Part shown: one piece after another, positions 54,484 to 61,794 of the stretch | Layout of the letters: each line of letters opens with the position of its first letter | Numbering within the stretch: position 1 is the stretch's first letter | Assembly: GCA_963720765.1 (NCBI GenBank) | Contig: CAVRGS010000001.1 | Location: forward strand, 124,001 to 188,000 | DNA from: DASUAS01 sp963720765 | Lineage (GTDB): Bacteria; Actinomycetota; Acidimicrobiia; IMCC26256; DASPTH01 | Length of the DNA stretch: 64,000 bases | Direction of reading: 5' to 3' | Made by a program: the position numbers and the translations under genes | The notes under the pieces: model-generated | What the model saw: the letters and a program-made list of their open reading frames with translations, nothing else | Told to the model about the DNA's origin: nothing | Databases searched by the model: none

Positions 54484-55416
54484 TCAATCGAAGGCGGGGA
54501 GCACTTCCGCGGCCAGCAGCCGGAGGTGGTCGAGGTCGTGCAGGTCGAGGACCTGGAAGTACACGGTGGTGGCGCCGTGGTCGCGGTACTCGGCGATGCG
54601 GTCGATCACCTCGGACGGCGTGCCCGCGAGGTGTGCGAGCCGTGCGGTCGCCACGTCGCGCCCGATCGCAGCCGCGCGGCGCTCGACTTCAGCCTCGTCG
54701 GCACCGCACAGCACGGTGTTGGCGATGCTCGTCGGCAGCGACGCCGGATCACGACCGATCGCCTCGCACGCGGCCGCGACGCGGCCGACGATCTCCGGAT
54801 ACGAGTCGGGCGGCGCGAACGCGACGTTGAACTCGTCGGCGTACCGCGCTGCGAGTCGCGGCGTGCGCGTGGTGCCGAACCCACCGATGACGATCGGCGG
54901 GTGCGGCTGTTGGACCGGCTTGGGGAGCGCGGGGGAGTCGTCGATCGAGTACTCCGTCCCCGAGTACGAGAAGTGCTCGCCTGCCGGCGTCGACCAGAGC
55001 CCGGTGATGATCGCCAGCTGGTCCTCGAGCTGGTCGAACCGCTGGCCGGTGGGCGGGAACGGGATGCCGTAGGCGGCGTGCTCACGGTCGTTCCAGCCCG
55101 CGCCGAGACCCAGCTCGACGCGGCCGCCGCTCATGGCATCGATCTGCGCGACCGAGATGGCGAGCGGACCGGGCAGGCGGAACGTGATCGGCGACACGAG
55201 CGTGCCGAGGCGCAAGGTGGTCGTGTCGCGCGCGAGACCGGCGAGCGTGATCCATGCGTCGGTGGGTCCGGGGAGTCCGTCGCCGAACGTGAAACTGATG
55301 TAGTGGTCGGAGCGGAAGTAGGCGTCGAAGCCGAGTTCCTCGGCGAGGCGGGCGACCGCGAGCTGGTCGTCGTAGGTCGCGCCCTCCTGGGGTTCGGTGA
55401 AGATCCGGAAGCGCAT
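54484..55416 (-). CDS. LLM class F420-dependent oxidoreductase
   Basis: A 310-residue TIM-barrel enzyme of the luciferase-like family. ARLAEELGFDAYFRSDHYIS starts the barrel, LGTLVSPITFRLPGPLAISV and GRVELGLGAGWNDREHAAYG are F420-contact blocks, and PPIVIGGFGTTRTPRLAARY the late barrel. It is closer to mycobacterial F420 LLM enzymes than the one at 19974 is. Substrate unknown. It is divergent from the AspH-like gene, with 52 bp between starts. Confidence 0.9.
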   Translation of the reverse strand: MRFRIFTEPQEGATYDDQLAVARLAEELGFDAYFRSDHYISFTFGDGLPGPTDAWITLAGLARDTTTLRLGTLVSPITFRLPGPLAISVAQIDAMSGGRVELGLGAGWNDREHAAYGIPFPPTGQRFDQLEDQLAIITGLWSTPAGEHFSYSGTEYSIDDSPALPKPVQQPHPPIVIGGFGTTRTPRLAARYADEFNVAFAPPDSYPEIVGRVAAACEAIGRDPASLPTSIANTVLCGADEAEVERRAAAIGRDVATARLAHLAGTPSEVIDRIAEYRDHGATTVYFQVLDLHDLDHLRLLAAEVLPAFD

Positions 55417-55456
55417 GCGGGGTGTTCTATCAGGAGTCGTGCGGCGGCCGGCTGAG

Positions 55457-55462
55457 TACGCT
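55457..55462 (+). promoter_or_regulatory. -10 box (TACGCT) of the AspH-like gene
   Basis: TACGCT, 6 nt before GTG 55469. Confidence 0.45.
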
Positions 55463-55468
55463 CGTGTG

Positions 55469-56233
55469 GTGGGCGTACGGGAACAGGTCTACGACGTCAC
55501 CAACTCGGTCGGCGACAAGCTGCTGCAAGGCGTCAACCGCGTCATCGGCCGGCAGTCGCAACTCCCGCTGCAGCCGTTCTACGAGCCCGCGGGCTTCTCG
55601 TGGGTGGCTCCGCTCGAGGCCAACTGGAAGGCCGTGCGTGCCGAGCTCGACGCGGTGCTCGCGCACCGCAACGCGCTGCCGAATTTCCAGGACATCAGCA
55701 TCGACCAGTACCAGCTCACCGACGACGACCGTTGGAAGACCTACTTCTTCTACGGCTACGGCTTCCGCAGCGATGCCAACTGTGCGCGCTGCCCCGAGAC
55801 CGCACGCCTGATCGAGTCCATCCCGGGGATGGAGACGGCGATGTTCTCGATCCTCGCGCCCGGCAAGCGCATCCCGCCTCACGACGGTCCCTACAAGGGC
55901 GTGCTGCGCTACCACCTCGGGCTCATCGTCCCCGAGGCGCCGGTCGAGCAGTGCGGCATACGGGTGGGCGGCGAGACCCGCGGATGGCACGAAGGCGGGA
56001 GCCTGGTGTTCGACGATACCTACGAGCACGAGGCGTGGAACGAGACCGAGGGCACGCGGGTGGTGCTGTTCCTCGACGTGGTGCGCCCGCTGCGTCAGCC
56101 CATGCGTTCGTTCAACGCGGCGATGATCAAGGCCATCGGGTACTCGCCGTTCATCCAGGACGCCAAGCGCCGCCACCAGGAGTGGGAAGCGCGGTTCGAG
56201 CGGGAAGCGCGGTTCGACCGCGAGGCCGGTTGA
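55469..56233 (+). CDS. Aspartyl/asparaginyl beta-hydroxylase (AspH/LpxO) domain protein
   Basis: A 254-residue 2OG-Fe(II) oxygenase of the AspH family, the group that includes bacterial lipid A hydroxylase LpxO. IPPHDGPYKGVLRYHLGLIV has the iron His-Asp and the Arg; DDTYEHEAWN the second His; GTRVVLFLDVVRP binds 2OG. An N-terminal 40-residue amphipathic region may attach it to the membrane. The last codons have a short repeat (FEREARFDREAG). It is convergent with an alpha-oxoamine synthase, which suggests that it hydroxylates a lipid made by that enzyme (inference). Confidence 0.85.
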   Translation: MGVREQVYDVTNSVGDKLLQGVNRVIGRQSQLPLQPFYEPAGFSWVAPLEANWKAVRAELDAVLAHRNALPNFQDISIDQYQLTDDDRWKTYFFYGYGFRSDANCARCPETARLIESIPGMETAMFSILAPGKRIPPHDGPYKGVLRYHLGLIVPEAPVEQCGIRVGGETRGWHEGGSLVFDDTYEHEAWNETEGTRVVLFLDVVRPLRQPMRSFNAAMIKAIGYSPFIQDAKRRHQEWEARFEREARFDREAG

Positions 56234-56240
56234 GCTCGGG

Positions 56241-57455
56241 TCAGCTGTCCTCGGGGAGCTGATCGGCGTCGTCGAGCACCTTGTAGATCGACTCTGCTGC
56301 CTCTTCGAGGAGAGCGGGCGTGTGCTCGAGCATCAGGCTGAGGCGGATCAGGCCGAGTCCGCGCGGGACGGCCGGCGCCACGACCGGATTCACGAACACG
56401 CCGGCGTCGAGCAGCTCACGGGCGAGGACGACCGCCGACACCTCGTCGCGCTGGCGCAGCGGGATGGTGATGATCGCGCTCTCGGCCGGGTTGACCGGGA
56501 CGCCGCGCTCGGTGAGCAGCCCGACGAACCGCTCGACGTTGTCGCGCAGCTGGTCGGTCATCTCCGGCGCGGCCCGCAGGATGCGCAGCGCCTCGAGCGC
56601 AGCGGCCACCGATCCGGGCGTGTTCGACGCGGTGAAGATGAGCGGGTCGGCGTCGAGGGTGAGCAGCTCGATCGCGTCGGCGCTGCCGATCAGCGCGCCA
56701 CCGCACGAGCCGAGCGTCTTCGAGAAGGTGATGGTGACGAGGTCGACGGTGTCGAGCACGCCGTACTGCTCGGCCGCGCCGCGGCCGCGGGCGCCGAGCA
56801 CGCCGAGTCCGTGCGCCTCGTCGTCGAGGAGGAAGGTGTTCGGGTAGCGCCCGCACAGCTCGACCAGCTCGGCCAGTGGCGCGGTGTCACCGCCCATGGA
56901 GTAGACGCCGTCGACGACGACCCCCTTGCCGGGCGCGGCAGGCAGGTCGTCGAGGATCTTGGTGAGGCGTTCGATGTCGTTGTGACCGAAGCGCTTCATG
57001 GTGGCGCCGGAGAGCTGGGCGCCGGTGAGCAGCGAGTTGTGGGCGTCCTTGTCGAGGACGACGAAGTCGTGGCGGTTGAGCAGCCCGCTGATGGTGCTCA
57101 CGTTGGCCACGTAGCCGGTGGAGAACACCAGCGCCGCTTCCCGCTCGTAGAACTCGGCCAGCTCGGCCTCGAGGGTGCGGTGGAGGTCGAGCGTGCCGTT
57201 GAGGAGACGGGAGCCGGTGACCCCGGTGCCGTACCGCTGGGTGGCCGCCTGGGCCGCCTCGATGACCTTGGGGTGGTAGCTGAGGCTCAGGTAGTTGTTG
57301 GAGCCGAAGTTGATGTAGTCGTTGCCCTCGATGGTGAACCGGGGCATCGAGGCGCTCTCGACCGTCTTGTAGTACGGCCAGTAGCCCGCTTCCTTGGCCA
57401 GCCGGTAGTCGGCCAGCCGGGGATACGCCTCGAGGCGGTCGTGAAAGAAGCTCAC
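56241..57455 (-). CDS. Alpha-oxoamine synthase (serine palmitoyltransferase/AONS-like)
   Basis: A PLP enzyme of 404 residues joining an acyl-CoA/ACP to an amino acid. NFGSNNYLSLSYHPKVIEA, GTGVTGSRLLNGTLDLHRTL, VDGVYSMGGDTAPL, LLDDEAHGLGVLG and TFSKTLGSCGG with the Schiff-base Lys are diagnostic. Against BioF, the residues flanking the acyl site and the lack of biotin genes nearby favour serine palmitoyltransferase or a related lipid-forming AOS. GTG at 57455 gives the family length. The E2-like acyltransferase lies upstream on the same strand. Confidence 0.86.
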   Translation of the reverse strand: MSFFHDRLEAYPRLADYRLAKEAGYWPYYKTVESASMPRFTIEGNDYINFGSNNYLSLSYHPKVIEAAQAATQRYGTGVTGSRLLNGTLDLHRTLEAELAEFYEREAALVFSTGYVANVSTISGLLNRHDFVVLDKDAHNSLLTGAQLSGATMKRFGHNDIERLTKILDDLPAAPGKGVVVDGVYSMGGDTAPLAELVELCGRYPNTFLLDDEAHGLGVLGARGRGAAEQYGVLDTVDLVTITFSKTLGSCGGALIGSADAIELLTLDADPLIFTASNTPGSVAAALEALRILRAAPEMTDQLRDNVERFVGLLTERGVPVNPAESAIITIPLRQRDEVSAVVLARELLDAGVFVNPVVAPAVPRGLGLIRLSLMLEHTPALLEEAAESIYKVLDDADQLPEDS

Positions 57456-57589
57456 CCGAGATTCACCCCAACCTCTCCTCGGCCCCCGGCATCCGGTCAG
57501 CGTACCGGTCGGCACGGGAGTCTACGGGGAACCCGCACGCTCCGTGGGATCCCCTCGTTCGCCCGCTTCAGCGCTGGTTCAGGGCCCGG

Positions 57590-58438
57590 TCAACCGGCAG
57601 ACGGGTCGGGAAAGCCCATCCCCCGGGGGTCTTCGAGGATCTGCTTGCAGCGCTTCAGGGCGTACCCGGCGACGAGGCCGTCCTCGCAGCGCTCGTCGAA
57701 GGTCCACCGGAGGGTCATCGTGCGACGCCGATCGGGCCCGCTCGTGGGGGAGCCCGGGTCGGGGACCGGCCGGCCGATCACGCCGAAGATGCCGATGCTG
57801 CCGTACTCGTAGAGGTGGTGGTAGCAGGCGTCCATCCCGATCGACGCGAGGTTGGCGAAGAACACGCTCCCGTAGAGCGGGTCGTGTTCGATCATCGATC
57901 CGGGGAGCAGGCCGAACGCGTCGCCCCAGCGCCCCACGGTGAGGATGATCCGGCGCACGATCCCGGGGAACTTGAGGATCAGCGCCGCTTCCTCGTCGGA
58001 CGGGCCGATGCGGCCGCCGTAGCGATCGGCGCGCAGCTGCTGCTGCATGTCGCGCACCATGTCGACGAACGGTTCCGCGGGATCGAAGCGCCGCTTGATG
58101 ACGATGAGGGGGGACTTCCCCTTGAGGCTCTGCTTCGCCGAATAGGTGAACCAGATGTCCTTGCGCTGGTAGAGCCGGCCACCGACGACGAACCGGTTCA
58201 TCGTGGGGAACTGCTCGAGGATCTGCGCGATCGCGTACATGAGCATGTGTTGGATCGTGATCTGCGCGTCGGGGTGCGCGACGTTGAACTCGCGGATGTA
58301 CGCGTCGGCGTGACGCATCGCGACCTGCTGCTCGAAGTAGACCGCCGACTCGTTGCGGCCGCGCATCAGGTACGGGACGATCCCCTTCGTCGGGGGGAGA
58401 TCGCGCACCAGTTCGCCGTCGGGACGCCGCCAGAACAT
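57590..58438 (-). CDS. 2-oxoacid dehydrogenase E2-like acyltransferase (no lipoyl domain)
   Basis: A 282-residue protein equal to the catalytic domain of E2 acyltransferases / CAT fold, without lipoyl or peripheral-binding domains. PYLMRGRNESAVYFEQQVAM, ITIQHMLMYAIAQILEQFPT, FPGIVRRIILTVGRWGDAFG and SVFFANLASIGMDACYHHLY match. The catalytic HRxxDG motif reads ERCEDG here (FDERCEDGLVAGYAL), so the usual His is replaced by Glu. It may be an N- or O-acyltransferase with altered chemistry, or inactive. It is upstream of the AOS gene, same strand, 134 bp apart. Confidence 0.78.
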   Translation of the reverse strand: MFWRRPDGELVRDLPPTKGIVPYLMRGRNESAVYFEQQVAMRHADAYIREFNVAHPDAQITIQHMLMYAIAQILEQFPTMNRFVVGGRLYQRKDIWFTYSAKQSLKGKSPLIVIKRRFDPAEPFVDMVRDMQQQLRADRYGGRIGPSDEEAALILKFPGIVRRIILTVGRWGDAFGLLPGSMIEHDPLYGSVFFANLASIGMDACYHHLYEYGSIGIFGVIGRPVPDPGSPTSGPDRRRTMTLRWTFDERCEDGLVAGYALKRCKQILEDPRGMGFPDPSAG

Positions 58439-58446
58439 CGGCGCGG

Positions 58447-58452
58447 ATGCTA
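58447..58452 (-). promoter_or_regulatory. -10 box (TAGCAT) of the E2-like acyltransferase
   Basis: TAGCAT on the minus strand, 8 nt before ATG 58438. Confidence 0.4.
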
Positions 58453-58505
58453 CTCACCGGCCTCGGCACCCTCCTGGCCGCCCTCGGCGCCGCCGTCGTC
58501 GGCGC

Positions 58506-58511
58506 TACCGT
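58506..58511 (+). promoter_or_regulatory. -10 box (TACCGT) of the poly-gamma-glutamate hydrolase unit
   Basis: TACCGT, 6 nt before GTG 58518; it decides the start of this gene. Confidence 0.45.
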
Positions 58512-58517
58512 CGTCGG

Positions 58518-59117
58518 GTGGCGTTCGCCGACCTGCTCTCCCACCCCGACGTGGTGGAGGAGCAGGTGCTCGGCTCGCCCGTCGGGTTCCTCGCGCTCCA
58601 CGGCGGGCTGGAGCCGGCGACCGCCGAGATCGCGGTCGCGGCGGCCCGCCGATCGGGCGCGTCGTGGTACGTGATCGTGCAGCCCGACACCCTGAAGCGG
58701 CACGTCCCCTCGCACGAGCACGATCCGGCCGAGGCGCCGCTGCTCGCGGCGTTCCTCGACCACGTCGACGTGGTGATCTCGGTGCACGGGTACTGGGGCC
58801 ACGACGACCTCCACGCCGCGCTGCTCGTGGGTGGGCGCGACCGCGCCCTGGCGTCGTCGCTGGGTGAGCGCCTGCGAGAGGCACTGCCCGACTACCAGGT
58901 GGTCGACGACCTGAATGCCATCCCGCGCCGCCTGCGCGGGGTCGATCCGCGCAATCCGGTGAACCGCGCCACCCGCGGCGTGCAGGTCGAGCTGCCGCAC
59001 CCGGTGCGCGCCATCGGGCCGTACGGCAGAGGCGAGTGGGCCGCGCGACACCGCGCGCACACCGACGCGTTGGTCGCGACGCTCGCCGATTTCGCGGTCA
59101 CGGTGGCGCCGCGGTGA
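58518..59117 (+). CDS. Poly-gamma-glutamate hydrolase family protein
   Basis: A 199-residue zinc peptidase-like protein of the PghP (phage poly-gamma-glutamate hydrolase) family. FLALHGGLEPATAEIA supplies the metal His and Glu, ISVHGYWG the second His, and RGVQVELPHPVR the ELxxPxR-like catalytic strand. The family's natural role in Actinobacteria is unknown; it could trim gamma-linked polyglutamyl tails, including those on F420 or folate (speculative). GTG is supported by the -10 box. The stop overlaps the next start by GTGA. Confidence 0.83.
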   Translation: MAFADLLSHPDVVEEQVLGSPVGFLALHGGLEPATAEIAVAAARRSGASWYVIVQPDTLKRHVPSHEHDPAEAPLLAAFLDHVDVVISVHGYWGHDDLHAALLVGGRDRALASSLGERLREALPDYQVVDDLNAIPRRLRGVDPRNPVNRATRGVQVELPHPVRAIGPYGRGEWAARHRAHTDALVATLADFAVTVAPR

Positions 59118-59824
59118 GCGGCACGCTCGCGGTCGTGGGCGGCAACGGTCTCCTCGGGAGCCGCGTCGGAGCCGACGCGACCGAGCTCACCGTCGACGAC
59201 GGCACCACGTCGGTGATCGTGCGCGATCTCGGCGACGCGTACCTCCTCCAACGTCATGGCTTCGGGACCTACACGCCACCGCACCTCGTCGATCACGTCG
59301 CCAACATGCGCGCGCTCAAGGCGCTCGGTTGTGACCGCGTGCTCGCGCTCAACTCCACGGGCGCGCTGCACGACGCGTTGACGCCGGGTTCGTTCCTGCT
59401 GGCCGAGGACTTCATCGCGCTCGGTCAGCTGCCGAGCACGTTCACCGACGAACGCGGCCATCGCGTCCCCGGCTTCGACGGCCCGTGGAGGGCGCAGGTG
59501 CTCGACGCGTGGCGTGCGTCGACGACGGTGTCGCTCCACGACGGGGGCGTGTACTGGCAGGTGACCGGCCCCCGCCTCGAGACGGTGGCGGAGATCCGGC
59601 TGTTCGCGCAGCACGCCGACGTGGTCGGGATGACGATGGCATCGGAGTGCGTGGTGGCCGCCGAGCTCGGACTGGCCTACGCGTCGGTGTGCGTGGTCGA
59701 CAACTTCGCCAACGGGGTGGGGGAGCACCCGCTCACGTGGGAAGGGTTCGAGAGCGGCCGCGACGCCACGCAGCTCGATCTCGAGAAGGTGCTCGCGGCC
59801 CTGGTGCCCGTCCTCGCCGGCTGA
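59114..59824 (+). CDS. MTAP/purine nucleoside phosphorylase family protein
   Basis: A 236-residue phosphorylase of the PNP_UDP_1 type, like S-methyl-5'-thioadenosine phosphorylase. YLLQRHGFGTYTPPHLVDHV and NMRALKALGCDRVLALNSTG bind phosphate and sugar, TGPRLETVAEIRLF is the conserved phosphorylase block, and GMTMASECVVAAELG the base site. It is shorter than typical MTAP (about 270), lacking part of the C-terminus. It overlaps the poly-gamma-glutamate hydrolase gene by GTGA and ends at a 35-bp tandem repeat. Confidence 0.86.
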   Translation: MSGTLAVVGGNGLLGSRVGADATELTVDDGTTSVIVRDLGDAYLLQRHGFGTYTPPHLVDHVANMRALKALGCDRVLALNSTGALHDALTPGSFLLAEDFIALGQLPSTFTDERGHRVPGFDGPWRAQVLDAWRASTTVSLHDGGVYWQVTGPRLETVAEIRLFAQHADVVGMTMASECVVAAELGLAYASVCVVDNFANGVGEHPLTWEGFESGRDATQLDLEKVLAALVPVLAG

Positions 59825-59835
59825 CTCGCCACGCA

Positions 59836-59975
59836 GGGGACGGAGCGAGCGGACGCGAGCGAGGGCTACAGGGGACGGAGCGAGCGGACGCGAGCGAGGG
59901 CTACAGGGGACGGAGCGAGCGGACGCGAGCGAGGGCTACAGGGGACGGAGCGAGCGGACGCGAGCGAGGGCTACA
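59836..59975. repeat. Four perfect 35-bp tandem repeats
   Basis: A 35-bp unit beginning GGGGACGGAGCGAGCGGACG repeats four times without change (59836, 59871, 59906, 59941) between two convergent genes. The last unit includes the stop of the minus-strand PIG-L gene at 59971-59973. Perfect identity points to recent or replicative slippage expansion. There are no spacers, so it is not a CRISPR array. Confidence 0.95.
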
Positions 59976-60672
59976 GGTCGTACAGCTGGAACGTCGCCGC
60001 GTACTCGCAGCCGGCGGCGGTACCGGCTGCGGCAGCGTTGCCGCGGAGGAACGCGTCGGGGTCGAACTCGGTGCCCAGGCCCTCGATGTAGGCGGTGTGC
60101 TCGCGCAGGCTGGCGACGCCGGTCCCGATCGACTCGCCCACGTCGACGAAGTGCGTCGGGGTGGGCGAACCGCCCATCGCCACCCGCCGCACGCCTGACC
60201 ACGGGTCGCCGGCGTCGGTGAAGATCCAGCGGTTGCCGGCGTCGCGCGCGGCGTCGAGCACGGCGAGGCCGACGTGGCGATGGTCAGCCATGTTGAACGA
60301 CAACCCACCCCAGGTCTCGGTGTGGTTCATCGACACGACCAACTCGGGCTGTACCCGCCGGATGACCGCGGCGAGGTCGCGGCGCAACGGCAGGCCGTAC
60401 TCGATCACGCCGTCGACGTGACCTTCGAGGAACTCGACCGTCTCCACGCCGACGACGGCAGCGCTGGCGCGCTCTTCGGCCTCACGCAAAGGACCGGCCT
60501 CGGCGGGGTTCATGCCGTCGATGCCCGCCTCGCCGCGCGTGACGAGGAGGTACGAGACGTGTTTGCCCGCCGCGGTCCAGCGCGCGATCGCCGCGGCGGC
60601 GCCGTACTCGAGATCGTCGGGGTGAGCGACGATGCAGAGCGCGCGCGTCCAGTCGTCGGGGAAGGTCTCCAA
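59971..60672 (-). CDS. PIG-L/LmbE family deacetylase
   Basis: A 233-residue zinc deacetylase. LCIVAHPDDLEYGAAAAIAR is the metal motif, VTRGEAGIDGMNPAEAGPLR next, and NMADHRHVGLAVLDAARDAG holds the last His. This subgroup differs from Mca (44315) and is often annotated as GlcNAc-PI or bacillithiol-type deacetylase. Start uncertain: no ATG or GTG exists after the upstream stop; TTG at 60672 is the best choice (LETFPDDWTRALCIV). The gene follows the HD gene with stop and start 5 bp apart. The stop is inside the repeat array. Confidence 0.83.
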   Translation of the reverse strand: METFPDDWTRALCIVAHPDDLEYGAAAAIARWTAAGKHVSYLLVTRGEAGIDGMNPAEAGPLREAEERASAAVVGVETVEFLEGHVDGVIEYGLPLRRDLAAVIRRVQPELVVSMNHTETWGGLSFNMADHRHVGLAVLDAARDAGNRWIFTDAGDPWSGVRRVAMGGSPTPTHFVDVGESIGTGVASLREHTAYIEGLGTEFDPDAFLRGNAAAAGTAAGCEYAATFQLYDL

Positions 60673-60677
60673 CGCGA

Positions 60678-61262
60678 TCAGAACTTCGCGGTGTCGAACA
60701 CGGCACGCACGCGCGCTTCGAAGTGCTCGAGCGGCAGCGTGTCGTAGTCGGGGTCGAAGGCCTGCTGGTCCCACTCGTCGGCGAAGCGCTCGGCGAGGGC
60801 GTACGCGTCGTGGCCCTGATACTGATCACGCGCGTTCGGATCGCCCCCGAAGTGCGCGTAGTAGTGGCGACCCTGGAAGTCCTGGTGCACCTCGATCATC
60901 CAGTGCACGTCGTCGCGCACGTACGGGCGCAGGATCTCGGCCGCGATGCGCGGGTGGTTGGGCACGCTCACGGCCTTGCCGATGTCGTGGCAGAGCGCGG
61001 CGACCACCACCTCGTCGTCCGCACCGGCGCGCTCGGCCATGGTCGCCGTCTGCAGCGAGTGCGTGAGCTGGTCGACGGCGAAGCCGTCGGTGATGTCGGC
61101 GAGGCTGCGGAGCATCGAGAGGATCGTCTCGGCGACCCGGCCCCGGTTGGCGTAGGTCTCGGCCCCGATCACCCCCCACTGCTCGGCGGTGGACTCGTCC
61201 ATGCGGGTGAACCTGGAGTCGGAGGCGGAACTCGTGCTGGAGGGGCCGATCGTCTGTGCCAT
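60678..61262 (-). CDS. HD domain protein (PhnZ/phosphohydrolase-like)
   Basis: A 194-residue metal-dependent HD protein. HSLQTATMAERAGADDEVVV, CHDIGKAVS, NHPRIAAEILRPYV and the HWMIEVHQDFQG region provide His and Asp ligands of a diiron site. The pattern, including a second HWMIEVHQDF His pair, resembles PhnZ-like HD oxygenases as much as nucleotidases. ATG at 61262 keeps a 20-residue disordered N-terminus; ATG at 61202 is the alternative. It is directly upstream of the PIG-L gene, same strand. Confidence 0.78.
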   Translation of the reverse strand: MAQTIGPSSTSSASDSRFTRMDESTAEQWGVIGAETYANRGRVAETILSMLRSLADITDGFAVDQLTHSLQTATMAERAGADDEVVVAALCHDIGKAVSVPNHPRIAAEILRPYVRDDVHWMIEVHQDFQGRHYYAHFGGDPNARDQYQGHDAYALAERFADEWDQQAFDPDYDTLPLEHFEARVRAVFDTAKF

Positions 61263-61267
61263 CCCTC

Positions 61268-61273
61268 TATTCT
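61268..61273 (+). promoter_or_regulatory. -10 box (TATTCT) of the small membrane protein gene
   Basis: TATTCT, 7 nt before GTG 61281. Confidence 0.5.
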
Positions 61274-61280
61274 TCCCGAC

Positions 61281-61712
61281 GTGAGCGACGAGCGGGCGAT
61301 GTGGCTGGGGGCGGCGATCGCCGTGGTGGCGAGCCTGCTCCTCACGACCCTCGCGGCCGCGGCCGAGTCGAGCATCAACGGGCCCGGGAGCCGGGTCATC
61401 GCCCCGCCGGTGCTGTGGGCGGTCGGGGGCGGCGCCGGCCTGGTGCTCGGGGCGGTGGTGGCGTCGTGGCTCTCGCGCCGGGCCTGGCCAGGGATCTTCG
61501 CCGCGTTCGTGGCCTCGGTGCCCTACCTGGTGCTGGTGGTGCTGGGGTACAACAGCTCGGACCTCGACGCCGAGAACCAGATCGTGGGGTCGCTGCTCGT
61601 GGTGGTGCTGCCGGGGCTGGTGGTGGCGATGATCGTCGCCTGGCTGACCGCGATCGTGGCCCGGACCGTCGCCGGACGGCGACCGGTCCAGCCGGAGCCC
61701 GCCGCGGGCTGA
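61281..61712 (+). CDS. Small integral membrane protein
   Basis: A 143-residue protein with four hydrophobic segments: AMWLGAAIAVVASLLLTTLA, VLWAVGGGAGLVLGAVVAS, GIFAAFVASVPYLVLVVLG and GSLLVVVLPGLVVAMIVAWL, with a short Arg/Pro tail. I recognise no family. A leaderless GTG is supported by TATTCT 7 nt before. It is the only gene between the HD gene (divergent) and typA, so it might be cotranscribed with typA, but TAGCAT before typA suggests otherwise. Confidence 0.72.
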   Translation: MSDERAMWLGAAIAVVASLLLTTLAAAAESSINGPGSRVIAPPVLWAVGGGAGLVLGAVVASWLSRRAWPGIFAAFVASVPYLVLVVLGYNSSDLDAENQIVGSLLVVVLPGLVVAMIVAWLTAIVARTVAGRRPVQPEPAAG

Positions 61713-61720
61713 CCCGCCGG

Positions 61721-61726
61721 TAGCAT
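61721..61726 (+). promoter_or_regulatory. Probable -10 box (TAGCAT) of typA
   Basis: TAGCAT about 70 bp before the typA ATG; the message would carry a leader with a GGAG ribosome site near 61786. Confidence 0.4.
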
Positions 61727-61794
61727 CGACAGTCCCCCCGAGGCGGTTCCCCCCGGACCGTCTTCTCCATCGCTTCCATCGCTCCGGAGCACCC

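Noticed and set aside
59836..59975. Possible CRISPR array
   Set aside because: Units are head-to-tail with no spacers and no cas genes are near; it is a plain tandem repeat.
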